Origin: Mytilus californianus
Taxonomy: Eukaryota > Mollusca > Bivalvia > Mytilida > Mytilidae
Reading direction: 5' to 3'
NCBI RefSeq assembly: GCF_021869535.1
Contig: NW_026262668.1
Location: forward strand, 69,709,558-69,773,557
DNA: 64,000 bases
Part shown: positions 49,321 to 60,428 of the stretch, piece by piece
How positions within the stretch are numbered: the stretch's first letter is position 1
How the letters are laid out: the number at the start of each line of letters is the position of its first letter
Position numbers and translations under genes: made by a program
The notes under the pieces: generated by a model
Database searches by the model: none
What the model was told of the DNA's origin: nothing
Seen by the model: only the letters and a program-made list of their open reading frames with translations

Positions 49321-49444
49321 AAACCGCTATAGATAGAGAACATCTAATATAGGGACAGACATGTTCAGAATAATGAGACCACCTACTGATTGTTTACACC
49401 AAAACTATAAGACGACTCATTAAAGTAGTTATTGGCCATAAATA

Positions 49445-50500
49445 TAACACAATGAGATGTTGTATTGTGGCCAATAAGACAACCCTCCACCAGAGTTCAA
49501 ATAACGTGGTTATTAGATCACCATAGTGCCTTCAACAATGAGAAAAACTGACACCGTATAGCCATCTATAAAAGGCACCGACATGAAAAATGTGAAACAA
49601 TTAAAACGAATAAACTAACGGCCTAATTTATAATAATACAATTTACGGAGAACAAATATGGCAAAAATGAGTCATACTCATTGTTGAAGGCCGTACGGTG
49701 ACCTATAATTGTTAATTTCTGTGTCATTTGGTCTCTTGTGGAGAGTTGTCTCATTGGCAATCCTACCACATCTTATTTTAATATGAACCAACGACAACCA
49801 CTGAATGACAGAATCCTGACTTGGGACAGGCACATACAGAATGTAACGGGATTAAATATGTTTATGAGCGCTCAACCATCCCTTACCTGGGACAGTGGTT
49901 CAAAAGCACAACATAAGAACAAACTAAAAAAATCAGTTGCAAATAGCCTCACTCAATAGACCGGTACGAAACACAAAAAACAACTAACATAAAAACAATA
50001 GACACAAAAAAAGCACCGATATACATTTTGTACGAGTACTCGCAGTTACTGAAAGGTAGTTCAAAGTCAAGCACAGCCATGTTCTCCAAGACTAAAGTAT
50101 CAATCAAAAGGCAGCCAACGGATTTAGTGCTTTAAAAGAAGTCAAAAACAGTCTGAGAAACGCATGACCTTGTGCAATGCACAAATATAAGTAAACAGTA
50201 TCGACAGGATGTAGGATTTTGAGTACAGTAACTCATAACTGTACACATATATCAATATATATTCATTTATGTTTTAATTTTTCAAAAACAAAATCAGTGT
50301 TATTACCGGTAAAATAATATTCCAAAATTTTACTTCGGTGTTAAATTGATAACCTTTAAGAACTACCTAACCATATCTTAGTTTCTGCGAAAGAATTTAA
50401 TATAAGTTTAATTAATTTGCGGTAACGAAACCCCTTATTCAATAATTTACCAGTTATACATAAATTATGTTCATTGAAATCTAAGACGCTACTACAGAAA
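49445..50500 (-). mobile_element. 5'-truncated Naiad element with an inverted internal piece
   Basis: The coding end (about 50500 to 50290 on the minus strand) matches the C-terminus of the Naiad ORF, then the 3' region (aaaacagtctgagaaacgc, agtactcgcagttactg, gggacaggcacatacagaa). The tail ends at 49445. A 105-bp piece at about 49672-49780 is the tail terminus in the opposite, plus, orientation, with tgttgaaggccgtacggtga, gagttgtctcattggcaatc and accacatctta. It interrupts the minus-oriented unit. Frameshifted and dead. Confidence 0.65.
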
Positions 50501-50509
50501 CTGGCGATT

Positions 50510-51430
50510 TTACTGTTTTTTTTGGCGTACTATCTTGAAAACTATAATAGGTAGAGGTAAACTTTAAAATGCAAATTGATCAGCTAGACAAAAGACCGAA
50601 ATCTGGGGCAACTTCTTAAAGGAGAAATTGCCCCTAAATAACGATTTTTACAATTGTTTGCGTTTTTTGCTTATTATCTTGAGTTCTATAATAGATAAAG
50701 TGCTTATTATCTTGAATATTATACTAAATAAAGAAAAACTAAAATCAACTCCTTATAGCAGTTATTGCCCCTAAATGACAATTTTTACCAAATTTGTATT
50801 ATCTAGCCGAAAATATAGTAGATAAGGAAAAAATTGTAAACAGCAAAAAAAATCAGCAGGACAAGATCTACATATTTATCATAATGACAACTTTTACCAA
50901 ATTTGTATTATCTAGCCGAAAATATAGTAGATAAGGAAAAAATTATAAACAGCAAAAAAAATCTGCAGGACAAGATCTACATATTTATAATAATGACATG
51001 AATTGACAGCTGGCCCTTTAATGATGATTTTTGCCGATTTTTGCATATTTGACCAAAACTATTGTAGATGAAGAAATAAAAAATTACCAGCTTAAAAAAG
51101 ATCTGCAAAATATTTCAGGACATTGCCGAAATTGTGAGTAACTGTTGACTCCTTATAGGAGTAATTACCCTTACATCACGATGTTTTTTACCCTTTTCAT
51201 ATGTTGGGGAAAAACTAGAGAAGATAAAAAGAGAAACTGTAAACAGTAAAAACAATCAGCAAGACAAGATCAGCAAATAGTTTATCAAAGCCGAAATAGT
51301 AAGTCCACTTTTTAAAAAGTTATTGCACTTAAATGACGATTTCTATCCTTTTTTTATTATTTTGGACAAACACTATTGGAGATAGAGAGTAGAAGCAGAA
51401 AAAATCATCAGCATTACAAGATCAATAATA
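50510..51430. repeat. Degenerate tandem array (units of about 109-190 bp)
   Basis: Shared blocks are actccttataggagtaatt / gcccctaaatgacaattttt, tattatcttgag / ctatagtagata, gtaaacagcaaaaaaaatca and gcaggacaagatc. At least five diverged units occur. The two copies at about 50783-50891 and 50892-51000 are over 90% alike by eye, with an offset of 109 bp, so amplification has continued recently. The array separates two Naiad copies in opposite orientation. Confidence 0.75.
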
Positions 51431-51443
51431 AAGATCTTAAATA

Positions 51444-52918
51444 ACTTTAGAAGAAAGTACCAAAATATCGTCCTCCATCTAAAATAGATTGAAAACAGTG
51501 TCGTCATGTCATTAAAACGCCCTTTCGTCCTGGTAAAAACTGGTGTAAACGGGAAAACTCTGAAAACTCTGATACAAAATCTCTTGAATCAGATCCTTAT
51601 TTGAATAAATGTTCGAATATTGTGGATATTCGAATATCTCATTTTGAAAATAATTTAGAAATAAGTAGATTGGTAGTTTCTAGCGATTTCGCGGGTGTGT
51701 TCTAGTGACGTTAATACTACAAGGAAGTTCTTAATAATGAAATTATAAATTCTTCTACATTCAGGTCCGTGCATTTCACAGAGAGTCATATAGTTAACTT
51801 CTCAGCTTAAGGCCTCTTCTGAAATTTGAAGATTCCATAGTATTGGTTACCTAAACTACACAAAAAAAACCGTAAAATATCGTTTCATCTCGGCCTCTAG
51901 TATGTGTTCTACTACTAATCTTTTAGTTAACCAGTTTCTTATCTACTACCAAAGAACTTGTTATTACCTTTTGTAATAAAACTTATGAAAATAGTGGAAT
52001 TAACTATTTTTGGAGTGTAAAAAATTCTTAACATGTTTTAGATAAATTACATGCTTTTGATGGTCCTTTTATTCGGTTGACAGTTTTGACTTTTCAACTC
52101 TTTATGCTACACTTCCACACAATCTTATCAAAACAAAAGTGTTCCTATTTAATTAAATGGTTGTTTTCAAAATCTGATTGCAAATGTATTTGCTGCAACT
52201 CATATAAAGCATTTTTCTCTAATGAGAAAGGTGAATATGCTAGATATACTTACTGGAGGTGTGATGATAGGATTAAAACATTAAATTGTTCTACTTGACA
52301 ACATTTATGTACGTTTCGGCAATAAAGTTTATCGACAGGTTGTAGGTATTCCTATGAGTACCAATTATGTCCCTTTGATAGCAGACTTGTTCATGTACTG
52401 ATATGAATCACAGTTTATTGCCGAACTCAGTAAAGATCCGTCTAAATTTCATTTAATTGATAAACTGATCAACAATACTTACCGTTATCTTGATGATATT
52501 GTTTCGTTAAATAATCAGGAATTCACTGAATATACTGCCGAAATTTACCCCAAGGAAACTCCTCACAAAATGTACGACAAAAGGGACGATGTTTCGGTCC
52601 CTATTGTTAATTGTCGTGTTTTTGAACGGCGATGTTCCTTTGGCAACGTCTTACGGTGTTTTAATATCCCAGCTCGTTCGTTATGCCCGTGTTTGTAGTG
52701 ACGTTTTCGGATTTCACTGAACGTAATCTATGTATTACTGGTAAATTATTAAGTCACGGATTTCGTTACCACAAATTACTTAAAACATTTACTAAATTCT
52801 TTCATAGATACAAATATTTGTTTTGGAAGTTTGGCTGTACCGGTAGAAAACTTATTTCAAACGGGATAGCATATCCTAATGTTTACGGTGACTTTTTAAT
52901 TAAAATTTAGATACGATC
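51444..52918 (+). pseudogene. Naiad reverse transcriptase (UGA-containing, frameshifted)
   Basis: In order: KVPKYRPPSKID (51444), NWCKREN, DIRISHFEN (51640), fingers YWLPKLHKK (51850), FIRLTVLTFQLFMLHF (the FDFSTLYT motif A region, altered), KAFFSNEKGEYA (52205), then DNIYVRFGNKVYRQVVGIPM (52297-52355), ADLFMY-UGA-YESQF and motif C YRYLDDIVSLNN (52483-52518). After a shift come QLVRYARVCSDVFGF, TERNLCITGKLLSHGFRYHK and FGCTGRKLISNGIAYPN to 52910. PLE RTs are related to telomerase RT and prime on nicked chromosomal DNA. From 52294 to 52700 the frame is open except for the single UGA at 52399-52401. Confidence 0.75.
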
Positions 52919-53423
52919 CGTGTAAAATTATCAATCTTTTAACTAAACTTATTCTAAAAAGCCACCGTTCTCTCAACACTGTAATTTGATCTTTGAATAT
53001 TGTTTTTATTGGTATAAATGTTGGTTTTGTTATAAGTAAATTAAAACCTTACTAAATATTATTGTTATATACACATATGCACACTCACGGTTCTAAAATC
53101 TGTCGATACCTATATTTTGGCATTGCACACAAGTTTGTGTTTTTCTCTGACTGTTAATGACGTCTTTACACATAATCCATTGGATGTTGGATGTGTAATG
53201 ATTGATGTTTTAGTCTTAGATACATAATATTTTTATATTAGTTGTTATTGGATTTTAACTAGCTGTCTGTAACTGCGAGTACTCTAAGATCTGTACTTTC
53301 TGTACATGTCTTTTTTGTTTTGAGGGATGTATAAATTCCCTGCCACGTCCGGTCTGTGTTTTCGTTAGTTGTTTTTCTGATGAGTTAAGCTCTTTTGAGC
53401 GGATTTTTGTAATAGTTAACTTT

Positions 53424-53960
53424 GTTCCTATGGTGTACTGTTACACCACTGTCCAAGGTTAGGAGGAGGGTTTCGCGCCAGCAAACATGTTTAACCTCGC
53501 CACATTCTATATGTGCCTATCCCAAGATGAGCCTGTAATTGAGTGGTTGTCGTTTTTTGCTTTTTCTCATTTTTTTTTGTCTATTGTTTTGTAGTTTGTT
53601 CTTGTGTTTTGCCGTAACACCCCTGTCCCAGGTAAGGGGGAAGATTGGCACCTTCAAACATGTTTAAACCCGCCACATTCTGTATGTGCATGTCTAAAGT
53701 CAGGAGCCTGTAATTCAGTGGTTGTTGTTTGTTGCTGTATATCATATTTGTTTTTCGTTTGTTGTTTTGTACATAAATCAGGCCGTTAGTTTTCTCGTTT
53801 GAGTTGTTTTACATTTGTCGTTTCGAGGCCTTTTAAAGTTTACTATGCGATACGGGTTTTGCTCATTGTTGGAGGCTGTATGGCCGTACGTTAACTTCTA
53901 CGTCATTTGATCTCTGAGGGAGAGTTGCCTAATTGGCAATCATGCCACATCTTCTTATAG
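53424..53960 (+). repeat. Naiad tail, partly duplicated in tandem
   Basis: Two copies of the segment with cctgtccca..., aaacatgtttaa, cgccacattctgtatgtgc and gagcctgtaattcagtggtt at 53439-53555 and 53612-53735. A single copy of the last part follows (aggccgttagttttctcg, gaggctgtatggccgtac, ctaattggcaatcatgccac). Confidence 0.75.
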
Positions 53961-53964
53961 ATAT

Positions 53965-55985
53965 TTTTAGTAGCAATTTTTGAAAATGCACATAGATCCA
54001 GATGAGAGAAACAGGCTGTTTAAAGTCAATTTCAAATAGTCTGTTGCAACAAAGAGCATAACTTACATCACAGACCGAACTTATCTGTTTCGGTCAAACG
54101 ATGAATAACCAGTTTCCCTCCATGGTGTTTTAAATTTCACACAAATTGTCAAAATTTAAAACTTATAAATTGATATACTGTGTATTGAAGAGTCTTAGAC
54201 TAAATGATATACATATATTTTTTAATTTTCAACAATACAACATTAACAATTTAATATCCATAAAATCGAAATGCTATTGAAGACTGTTTAAAATTATTTC
54301 AATTTAATTTAAAATGATTTATATCATTTGGAAAATTAGAACAACCGAAAACCTTTAGAATTTAAATTTGATAGATAGAATTAACTATAGAAAAAACATC
54401 TACTCATAATGTATAGCTTTGAAGCGAGTAACGTTGCTAGAACACAGTGGCGAATTCATGGTTTGGTTGTAGATGGCGTACTCCCCCTTGATCGAGAAAT
54501 GTATCATTTTTAGCATAAAGTCAGCCCAAAAAATTTGCGCATCGCTCCGCTTAGCATTTTACATTCCATTTTCAGTAATTACGCCCCCTTTCAAAAATCA
54601 TGGATCCGCCCCTGGTACACAAATGAATTTTCGAAGCTGTTACTGAGAGAAAATAACAACTCTCTTCTAAAAATATATAATTCTTCGTAGGATCTCACAC
54701 TGAATACTTACAACTATCCATTCTTAAAAGATAACTGTTATGGCACTGAGGCAAGCTCACTTTTCATGACAGAAATGAAAGAGATAGAAAATATACTTTA
54801 ACGAGACAACAACCAAACAATACAATAAGCTAGAAAGATTACTAAAAGTCAACACATGTTTTTCAAAAAAGTTAAAACAATAACCCCAATTCTAGACAAT
54901 GAAGGATTGATTCAATATAAAAAAAGACCAGAGGTTCTGCTAGCAAAGCTTATAAAATGATACCACAGCCCTTGCAAACTCGGCGATTGCTAAGGGAAAC
55001 CCCCAAAATATTTTAGATGAAGAAATGAAATAGGAGGTGCACAAGTATATTATATAAGTATGATAAAAGGGATTGAAAGTTAATATAAGACCTTACAATG
55101 CATATCAGTCAGAAATCATTCTTATTTTCTTTCGTTAGCACAGAAGTAATTCCATTGTAATTTTTCAAGGGATTACTAATCAATGCTTTTTCAAATTTTA
55201 GATATATTCTTATAGGCTGGTTCAACTGAAAATGATGAGATGATCATTTGTTTCTCATGTTAGGGTGAAAAAAAACAAAAAAGTATAAGGTAGTTTAATG
55301 GAATTCGGGATTAATTTAATAATGTTGTCGAGAAAGAGAGACAGAAAAAAATATTTTATTATTTTGACATTATCAATCTTTGTTTAAAGAGTCAATTGTT
55401 AAGACTTCATGTTGCTTTTTACTTGGCATTTGGTTTATTTTTTTATCATTGAATAAATCATCTGCATTAAGTCTTAATTCTAGTGTTGATATACATTTAT
55501 TCTTTGTATAAATAGCAATATGTTAATATACTGATTTTGTTTTGCATTGTATTATGGTCCAACACACGATTTGTACCATTTGATTACCACTTCTTACATG
55601 TTCCGTAGTGCAACTTCATAGATCAAGAGGTATTGGTATCCTCTATCAACCTTCCTTTAAAACAATACATGTTTCTATTTCTACTTATTGTTATCAAACA
55701 TCTTCTAAATATTTATTTCATCATTGTTTATAAATAGAAAATCAAGTGTGGGTGTGAGGAATGTACTTTCGCGGGAAAAAATGGAATTGAATATTATGGT
55801 AATTAAAAGTTAATATCTGGTCCAGTTTAATAAAGTTCTTCTCAAAAAAAGCAGTACAAATCGTATTAAAATAGATGCGGAAGATTTGTGAATACAGAAA
55901 TGAACTTCGTCAATAAGAGACAAATGGTAACCAAGTGTTATACAATTTCTCCTGCTCTTAAATTACCCGAATTAAAAATAAATTA
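53965..55985. other. Intergenic DNA, one MITE, no gene
   Basis: AT-rich DNA. The 5' LTR of the downstream Ty3/gypsy element would be expected near 55.4-55.9 kb, but I find no match there to the 3' LTR candidate. Otherwise only the MITE at 54445-54614 is supported. Confidence 0.45.
54445..54614. mobile_element. MITE with cagtggcg / cgcccctg ends
   Basis: Left cagtggcgaattcatgg and right atcatggatccgcccctg are imperfect inverted repeats (about 14 of 17). The ends CAG...CTG suggest a hAT-like element, a family with such ends being widespread in invertebrates. The 8-bp duplication is not clear. Confidence 0.55.
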
Positions 55986-56049
55986 TTTTTATACTATAAG
56001 AAATCTTTTCCGTCAACATCAAATTTCCCCATATAAAATCAGAATATTT

Positions 56050-56760
56050 TGATGCAGCAAAAAATATACGTCTGGTTTCCAGATTTTGTGAAAAAAAACA
56101 GTTGATAAATTTTTTCCACAGTTTGAGGAAATTGCTCAATATTTGAAATGGCCAAAGCCTTATTGGACTACAATGCTGCAAAGTGTTTTTGAGGGCAAGG
56201 CCGCTGAAACTTACTCAGCACTTTCTTCAGAAAAAAGTTCTGATTATGACACGGTAAAACAGGAAGTTTTGAAAGCTTATGAGCTAGTGCCAGAAGCATA
56301 TAGACAGAAATTTAGGTCTAAAAAAAAGTTTGATTCACAAACAAACCTATGTTGAATTTGCTAGGGAAAAAGAAGATCTATTTGATAAATGGCTTACGTC
56401 AAAGAAATAGATAACATAAGACAATTGATGTTATTAGAAGAGTTCAAGCAGTGTGTTTATTTAGACTAAAAACACATTTAGATGACAAAACTGTTGAGAC
56501 ATTACAAGATGCAGCTGTTATTTCCGATAATTATACCCTTTCACATAAAAGAAGTTTCAAAAGTCAAAATTTTAATACTTCGAGCGGAAATTCCAAAAAT
56601 CAAAGTACTGAGCGTACTGATAGTAAGCCTGTTCCACAGAATATGAGTCAGTCTAGTTATAATATGTCTAGTCCAAAATTTGATACTTTTGAGAAGAAGT
56701 CACTAACGTGTGCTTATTGTAAGAAAAAAAAATCACCTGATGGCTGATTATTTTAGACTC
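56050..56760 (+). pseudogene. Gmr1-like gag with SCAN-like segment and zinc knuckle
   Basis: Starts FDAAKNIRLVSRF, then VDKFFPQFEEIAQYLKWP, GKAAETYSALSSEKSSDYDT, LKAYELVPEAYRQKFRSKKK (56260-56325). After a shift come YVEFAREKEDLFDKWLTS and LLEEFKQCVYLDLKTHLDD. The LVPEAYRQKFR segment resembles the SCAN domain signature of vertebrate zinc-finger proteins, and SCAN is thought to derive from Gmr1-like gag. A knuckle CAYCKKKNHLMADYF follows at about 56710, with the last Cys replaced by Tyr. In an intact element it would form the capsid. A stop inside a run of eight A near 56090 and other shifts break the frame. Confidence 0.75.
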
Positions 56761-57313
56761 CAGAAGAAGAATGAAAGAGATAATAAGCCCAAGTCCAGTG
56801 CTTGTACGACACCCCTTGTTACCAATAAGTTCGAATGTCCTGCGAGTCAGGCTTGTAAGTCTAGTTTTTGTGATTACATGGAGGATTATAAACCCTTTAT
56901 GTCTGATGGGCTTGTTTCTATTGTTGATAATACTACTCCTCAGCCTATCAAGATTTTACGGGACACTGGAGCTTCTCAGACTTATTGTTAGAAGGTGTGT
57001 TGCCTTTGTCCGAGGAGACTTCTGTTGGTTCCTCCTTTTATGACAAGGTGTGGAGTTATGTTGTATATGTGTTCCCCTCTATCATATTTATCTGAAGTCA
57101 GATTTCATTACTGGACCAGTTGTTGTGGGTGTTCGTCCTAATCTCCCTGTTGAGGGTGTTTCATTATTGCTAGGAAATGATCTAGCTAGGAACAAAGTGG
57201 TTGCTGAACCAATTGTTACCAGTGAACCGGTGGTGGGTGTTAAATCACCTGAAGATGATGCTGAACTGTATCCAGCTAGTGTTGTTACTAGGACAATGGC
57301 AAGAAAACAATAA
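56760..57313 (+). pseudogene. Gmr1-like aspartic protease region
   Basis: The active-site motif reads ILRDTGASQT (about 56953-56982; Asp in DTGA). A TAG follows at 56989-56991. Then, in other frames, come GPVVVGVRPNLPVEGVSLLL and GNDLARNKVVAEP (57115-57210), which form the flap and C-terminal part of the protease in this group. It would cleave the gag-pol polyprotein. Confidence 0.7.
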
Positions 57314-57346
57314 AATGAGGATAAACAAGAAGACCAGTTTGATTAC

Positions 57347-58630
57347 ATGGACCTTTCTGACACTTTCCTTGCCGACATTAAAGGTCTCGGTAGCTCAGAA
57401 AAGGCCACAATAAGACCACCTAGTACTAACAAGAATGTAATTATGCAATGGCCAGACGTAAACAGCCATTCATTAGACAAAAGGAAGTTTGTGGAAGAGC
57501 AAAATAAAGACCCTGAAGTTCTACAGCTCCGCAAGAGGGCTCAACCACAGAATGAAGCAGACAAAGTGGCCGAATGTTACTACCACCATCATTTTAATGA
57601 GGAAGTGGAGGCCCTCTATGCTATCCCAGAGGAGGAATGGACAGTGGTACACCAAGTGGTGGTGCCTAAAGTCTATAGGCAAGAAATTGTTGGTTTTGCC
57701 CACGACACCCCCTTGGCCGGACATTTAGGTATAAGGAGTACTTGCCTTAAGATCTTGCAGCATTTCAACTGGCCCAGACTTAGAAATGATGTCACAGAAT
57801 ACTGCAAATCATGCCATATCTGCCAGGTTGTTGGTAAGCCTAACCAGAAAATACCACCAGCACCACTTCTGCCAATTCCAACCTTTGAAGAACCTTTCAG
57901 TCGAGTACTAATTGATTGCGTTTGACCTTTATCAAAGACCAAGACTGGAAATGCGTATTTATTGACGATCATGTGTATATCCACTCGCTTTCCTGAGGCT
58001 ATTCCGTTTAGGAATATCAAGACACCAACTATTGTCAAAGCTCTTATCAAATTTTCACGTTAGAAGGACTTCCTAAGTCTATGCAGTCCGACCAGGGTTC
58101 AAATTTCATGTCAGGTTTATTTCAGCAGGTCTTTTACCAGTTAGGGATCGGTCAGTATAGGTCAAGTGCTTATCATCCAGAATCTCAAGGTGCCTTAAAA
58201 CGTTTTCATAAAACATTGAAGAACATGATTAGAACTTTTGTCTCCAATTTGACAGGGACTTGCATGATGGTGTTTATTTTCTACTTTTTGCAGTCCCAAA
58301 GGCTGTCCAAGAATCCCTTGGTTTTAGTCCCTTTGAGTTGGTGTTTGGTCATACTGTAAGGGGACCTTTGAAATTGGTTGAGGAAAAATGGCTTACTGAA
58401 CACACTGACTTGAATCTTCTAGACTGTGTATCTAGATTTAAAGAAAAATTGTATACTGCTTGTCAAATTGCTCAGAAAAACTTACAATCTATTCAGAATA
58501 AGATGAAAATATGGAATGATAAAGTTGCCAGGGACAGAGTTGTTGAGCCTGGTGATACGGTACTTGTATTTTTGACAGTTCCTGGAATCCTATACAGGCT
58601 TAATATTGTGGTCCTTATACCATAAAGAGT
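57347..58630 (+). pseudogene. Gmr1-like integrase (catalytic Glu lost)
   Basis: 57347-57925 is open and includes the zinc finger HDTPLAGHLG ... EYCKSCHICQ (H2C2, 57701-57824). The catalytic core follows: first Asp in VLIDCV (57914-57916), then a TGA; KTKTGNAYLLTIMC and STRFPEAIPFRN; second Asp in QSDQGSNFMSG (58090-58092); and HPESQGALKRFHKTLK, where the third catalytic residue (58198-58200) is Lys. The spacing of 35 residues between second Asp and that Lys is the D,D35E spacing, so Glu has become Lys. After a shift, VQESLGFSPFELVFGHTVRG and GDTVLVF follow. It would join cDNA to the chromosome. Confidence 0.8.
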
Positions 58631-58639
58631 AAAACTAAT

Positions 58640-59077
58640 GATTTGAATTATATTGTAAAAACACCAGGTCGGCGTAAACAAAATAGAGTGTGTCACATTA
58701 ATATGTTAAAACCATATTTTGAGCGTACTAATGAAGGTGAGAGCAAACCAGTTGCCATTTCAGCCATGGTTAAATTGGAGAACGATCATGACAAACCAGA
58801 TATAATTGAACCACCTGTTGATTCTAAGACTATGGAACAAAGTGTTAGATTGAAAAATTCAGACGTTTTGTCAAATTTAGACTCAAAACTTGCACAACTA
58901 ACTTTTGATCGTAAAGAAAAATTGAAAACTTTGGTATTTTCTTTTAAAAATCTTTTTCCAGATGTGCCAAACAAAACCCTTGCTGTTTGTCATGATGTCG
59001 ATGTAGGTGATGCTTCTCCAATTAAGCAACATCATTACCGGCTCAATCCACTAAAACTTAAATTCATGAGACAGTAA
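58640..59077 (+). pseudogene. Integrase C-terminal region and RT N-terminal linker
   Basis: YIVKTPGRRKQNRVCHINML then KPYFER: the usual end of the integrase GPY/F-like part in this group. Further on, LDSKLAQLTFDRKEKLKTLV and SFKNLFPDVPNKT lead to HHYRLNPLKLKFMRQ, the start of the RT. The frame stops at 59075, and a short deletion removes the segment before the next RT block. Confidence 0.65.
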
Positions 59078-59084
59078 CAGTGAA

Positions 59085-59760
59085 TGGAGCTCTCCTTGTC
59101 TCCTTGTGCCTAAACCTGATAAAACATTTCGTTTCGTTACTGATTTTAGAAAAGTAAATTCAGTTTCAAAATCTGATTCCTATCCGATTCCAAGGATAGA
59201 CGATTGCAATGATGATATTGGGCAATCAAAATTTGTGAGCAAATTTGATTTATTGAAAGGTTGATGGCAGGTACCTTTGACACAGAGAGCTCGTGAAATA
59301 TCAGCTTTTGTAACACCAGACGGCTTATTTCAGTATACTGTCATGCCGTTTGGTATGAAAAGTGCTCCAGCTACATTTCAAAGAATGATTAATAATGTTA
59401 TAAAAGATTTAGACTGTTGTTATGCTTATATTGATGATCTTATTGTGTGTAGTGATAGCTGGGAAAAGCATTTAACACGTTTATATCATACTTTTGATAG
59501 GTTGTCACAATCAAATTTGACTGTTAATCTTGGTATAAATGAATTTTGTCAGGCCACTGTTGATTATTTAGGCCATACAGTTGGCCAAGGTCAAGTGAAA
59601 CCTATTATGGCTAAAGTGGATGCAATTACCAAATTTCCTCCTCCTACAAATAAAAAAAAAACAACTTATGAGATATTGAGCATGATTGGATTTTACAGAA
59701 AGTTTTGTTCAAATTTTACTACTGTTGTTCAACCATTGACTCATCTTTTACGGAAAGATT
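59085..59760 (+). pseudogene. Gmr1-like reverse transcriptase
   Basis: SPCLLVPKPDKTFRFVTDFR then SYPIPRIDD and KFVSKFDLLKG (motif A region, before a TGA), PDGLFQYTVMPFGMKSAPAT (59306-59365, motif B) and CYAYIDDLIVCSDSW (motif C YIDD at 59427-59438). The frame is intact from 59277 to 60113. The motifs are Ty3/gypsy-like (MPFGMKSAPATFQR). It would copy element RNA in capsids. Confidence 0.85.
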
Positions 59761-60236
59761 CTAAATTTATCTGGAGTGATAATTGTCAAAACGCTTTTGA
59801 AAACAGAAAATCACTTTTGATTAATTGTCCAGTTCTGATCACTCCAGACTTCGAAACACAATTCAAACTTGCAGTTGACGCAAGTGATGTAGGAGTTGGA
59901 GGTGTTTTATATCAAGAAACAGATGATAATGTTGAGAAACCTATTTCATATTTTTCCAAGAAATTGGATAAACATCAGAAAAATTATTCAACTATTGAAA
60001 AAGAGTTTTTTGCACTGTTGTCTGCACTTCAACATTTTGATGTAAATTTAAATCCCACTATGCATCATATTCTTGTTTACACTGATCATAATCCTCTCAC
60101 CTTTCGAACATAAAATGAGAAACAAGAACCAGAGGTTGACTAGGTGCAGTTTATTGTAACAGGAATATGATGTTATTGTAAAACATATTAAATGTAAAGA
60201 TAATGTAATAGCAGATGCTTTATCTAGATCTTATTA
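59760..60236 (+). pseudogene. Gmr1-like RNase H
   Basis: FKLAVDASDVGVGGVLYQ (first Asp), KPISYFSKKLDKHQKNYSTI then EKEFFALLSALQHFDV (Glu), ILVYTDHNPLTF (Asp). A stop at 60111-60113 is followed, in another frame, by KNQRLTRCSLLLQEYDV, KHIKCKDNVIADALSRS to 60235. This ADALSR end is the typical close of Ty3/gypsy pol, here the last part of pol, consistent with integrase lying upstream. Confidence 0.8.
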
Positions 60237-60428
60237 AAACACTGTATACATACTATGTATTTTTGTAAATATTTATAGTTGTTTACAAAATAATGTTATA
60301 ACTTTGCAGTTTAGAAATCACTGGAACAATCATAGATATTGATGGAATGATTAGAACTTTCTATTTGACTTACATGATAATTCTTGAATGATCATAATCT
60401 ACGATGTGTAATTAAAACTTCTACCGTA

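Larger units (their letters stand above)
51440..53960 (+). mobile_element. 5'-truncated Naiad Penelope-like element
   Basis: Starts within the linker (KVPKYRPPSKID) immediately after a tandem array. It holds the whole RT region (51450-52920), the 3' non-coding part (53060-53440) and the long tail ending gccacatcttctta at 53958. The tail is partly duplicated: ttacaccactgtccaaggtt (53439) and cgtaacacccctgtcccagg (53612) start two copies about 175 bp apart. The RT frame contains one UGA at a cysteine position (52399) and frameshifts, so this copy is not functional. Confidence 0.8.

Noticed and set aside
52077-52298. Separate small gene
   Set aside because: It is the palm start of the Naiad RT, not an independent gene.
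55400-55990. 5' LTR of the Gmr1-like element
   Set aside because: I found no match to 60294-60817 by eye; the element seems 5' truncated.
57489-58050. Overlapping frames on both strands in the integrase region
   Set aside because: Shadows of the integrase frame 57347-57925, which carries the zinc finger and catalytic motifs.
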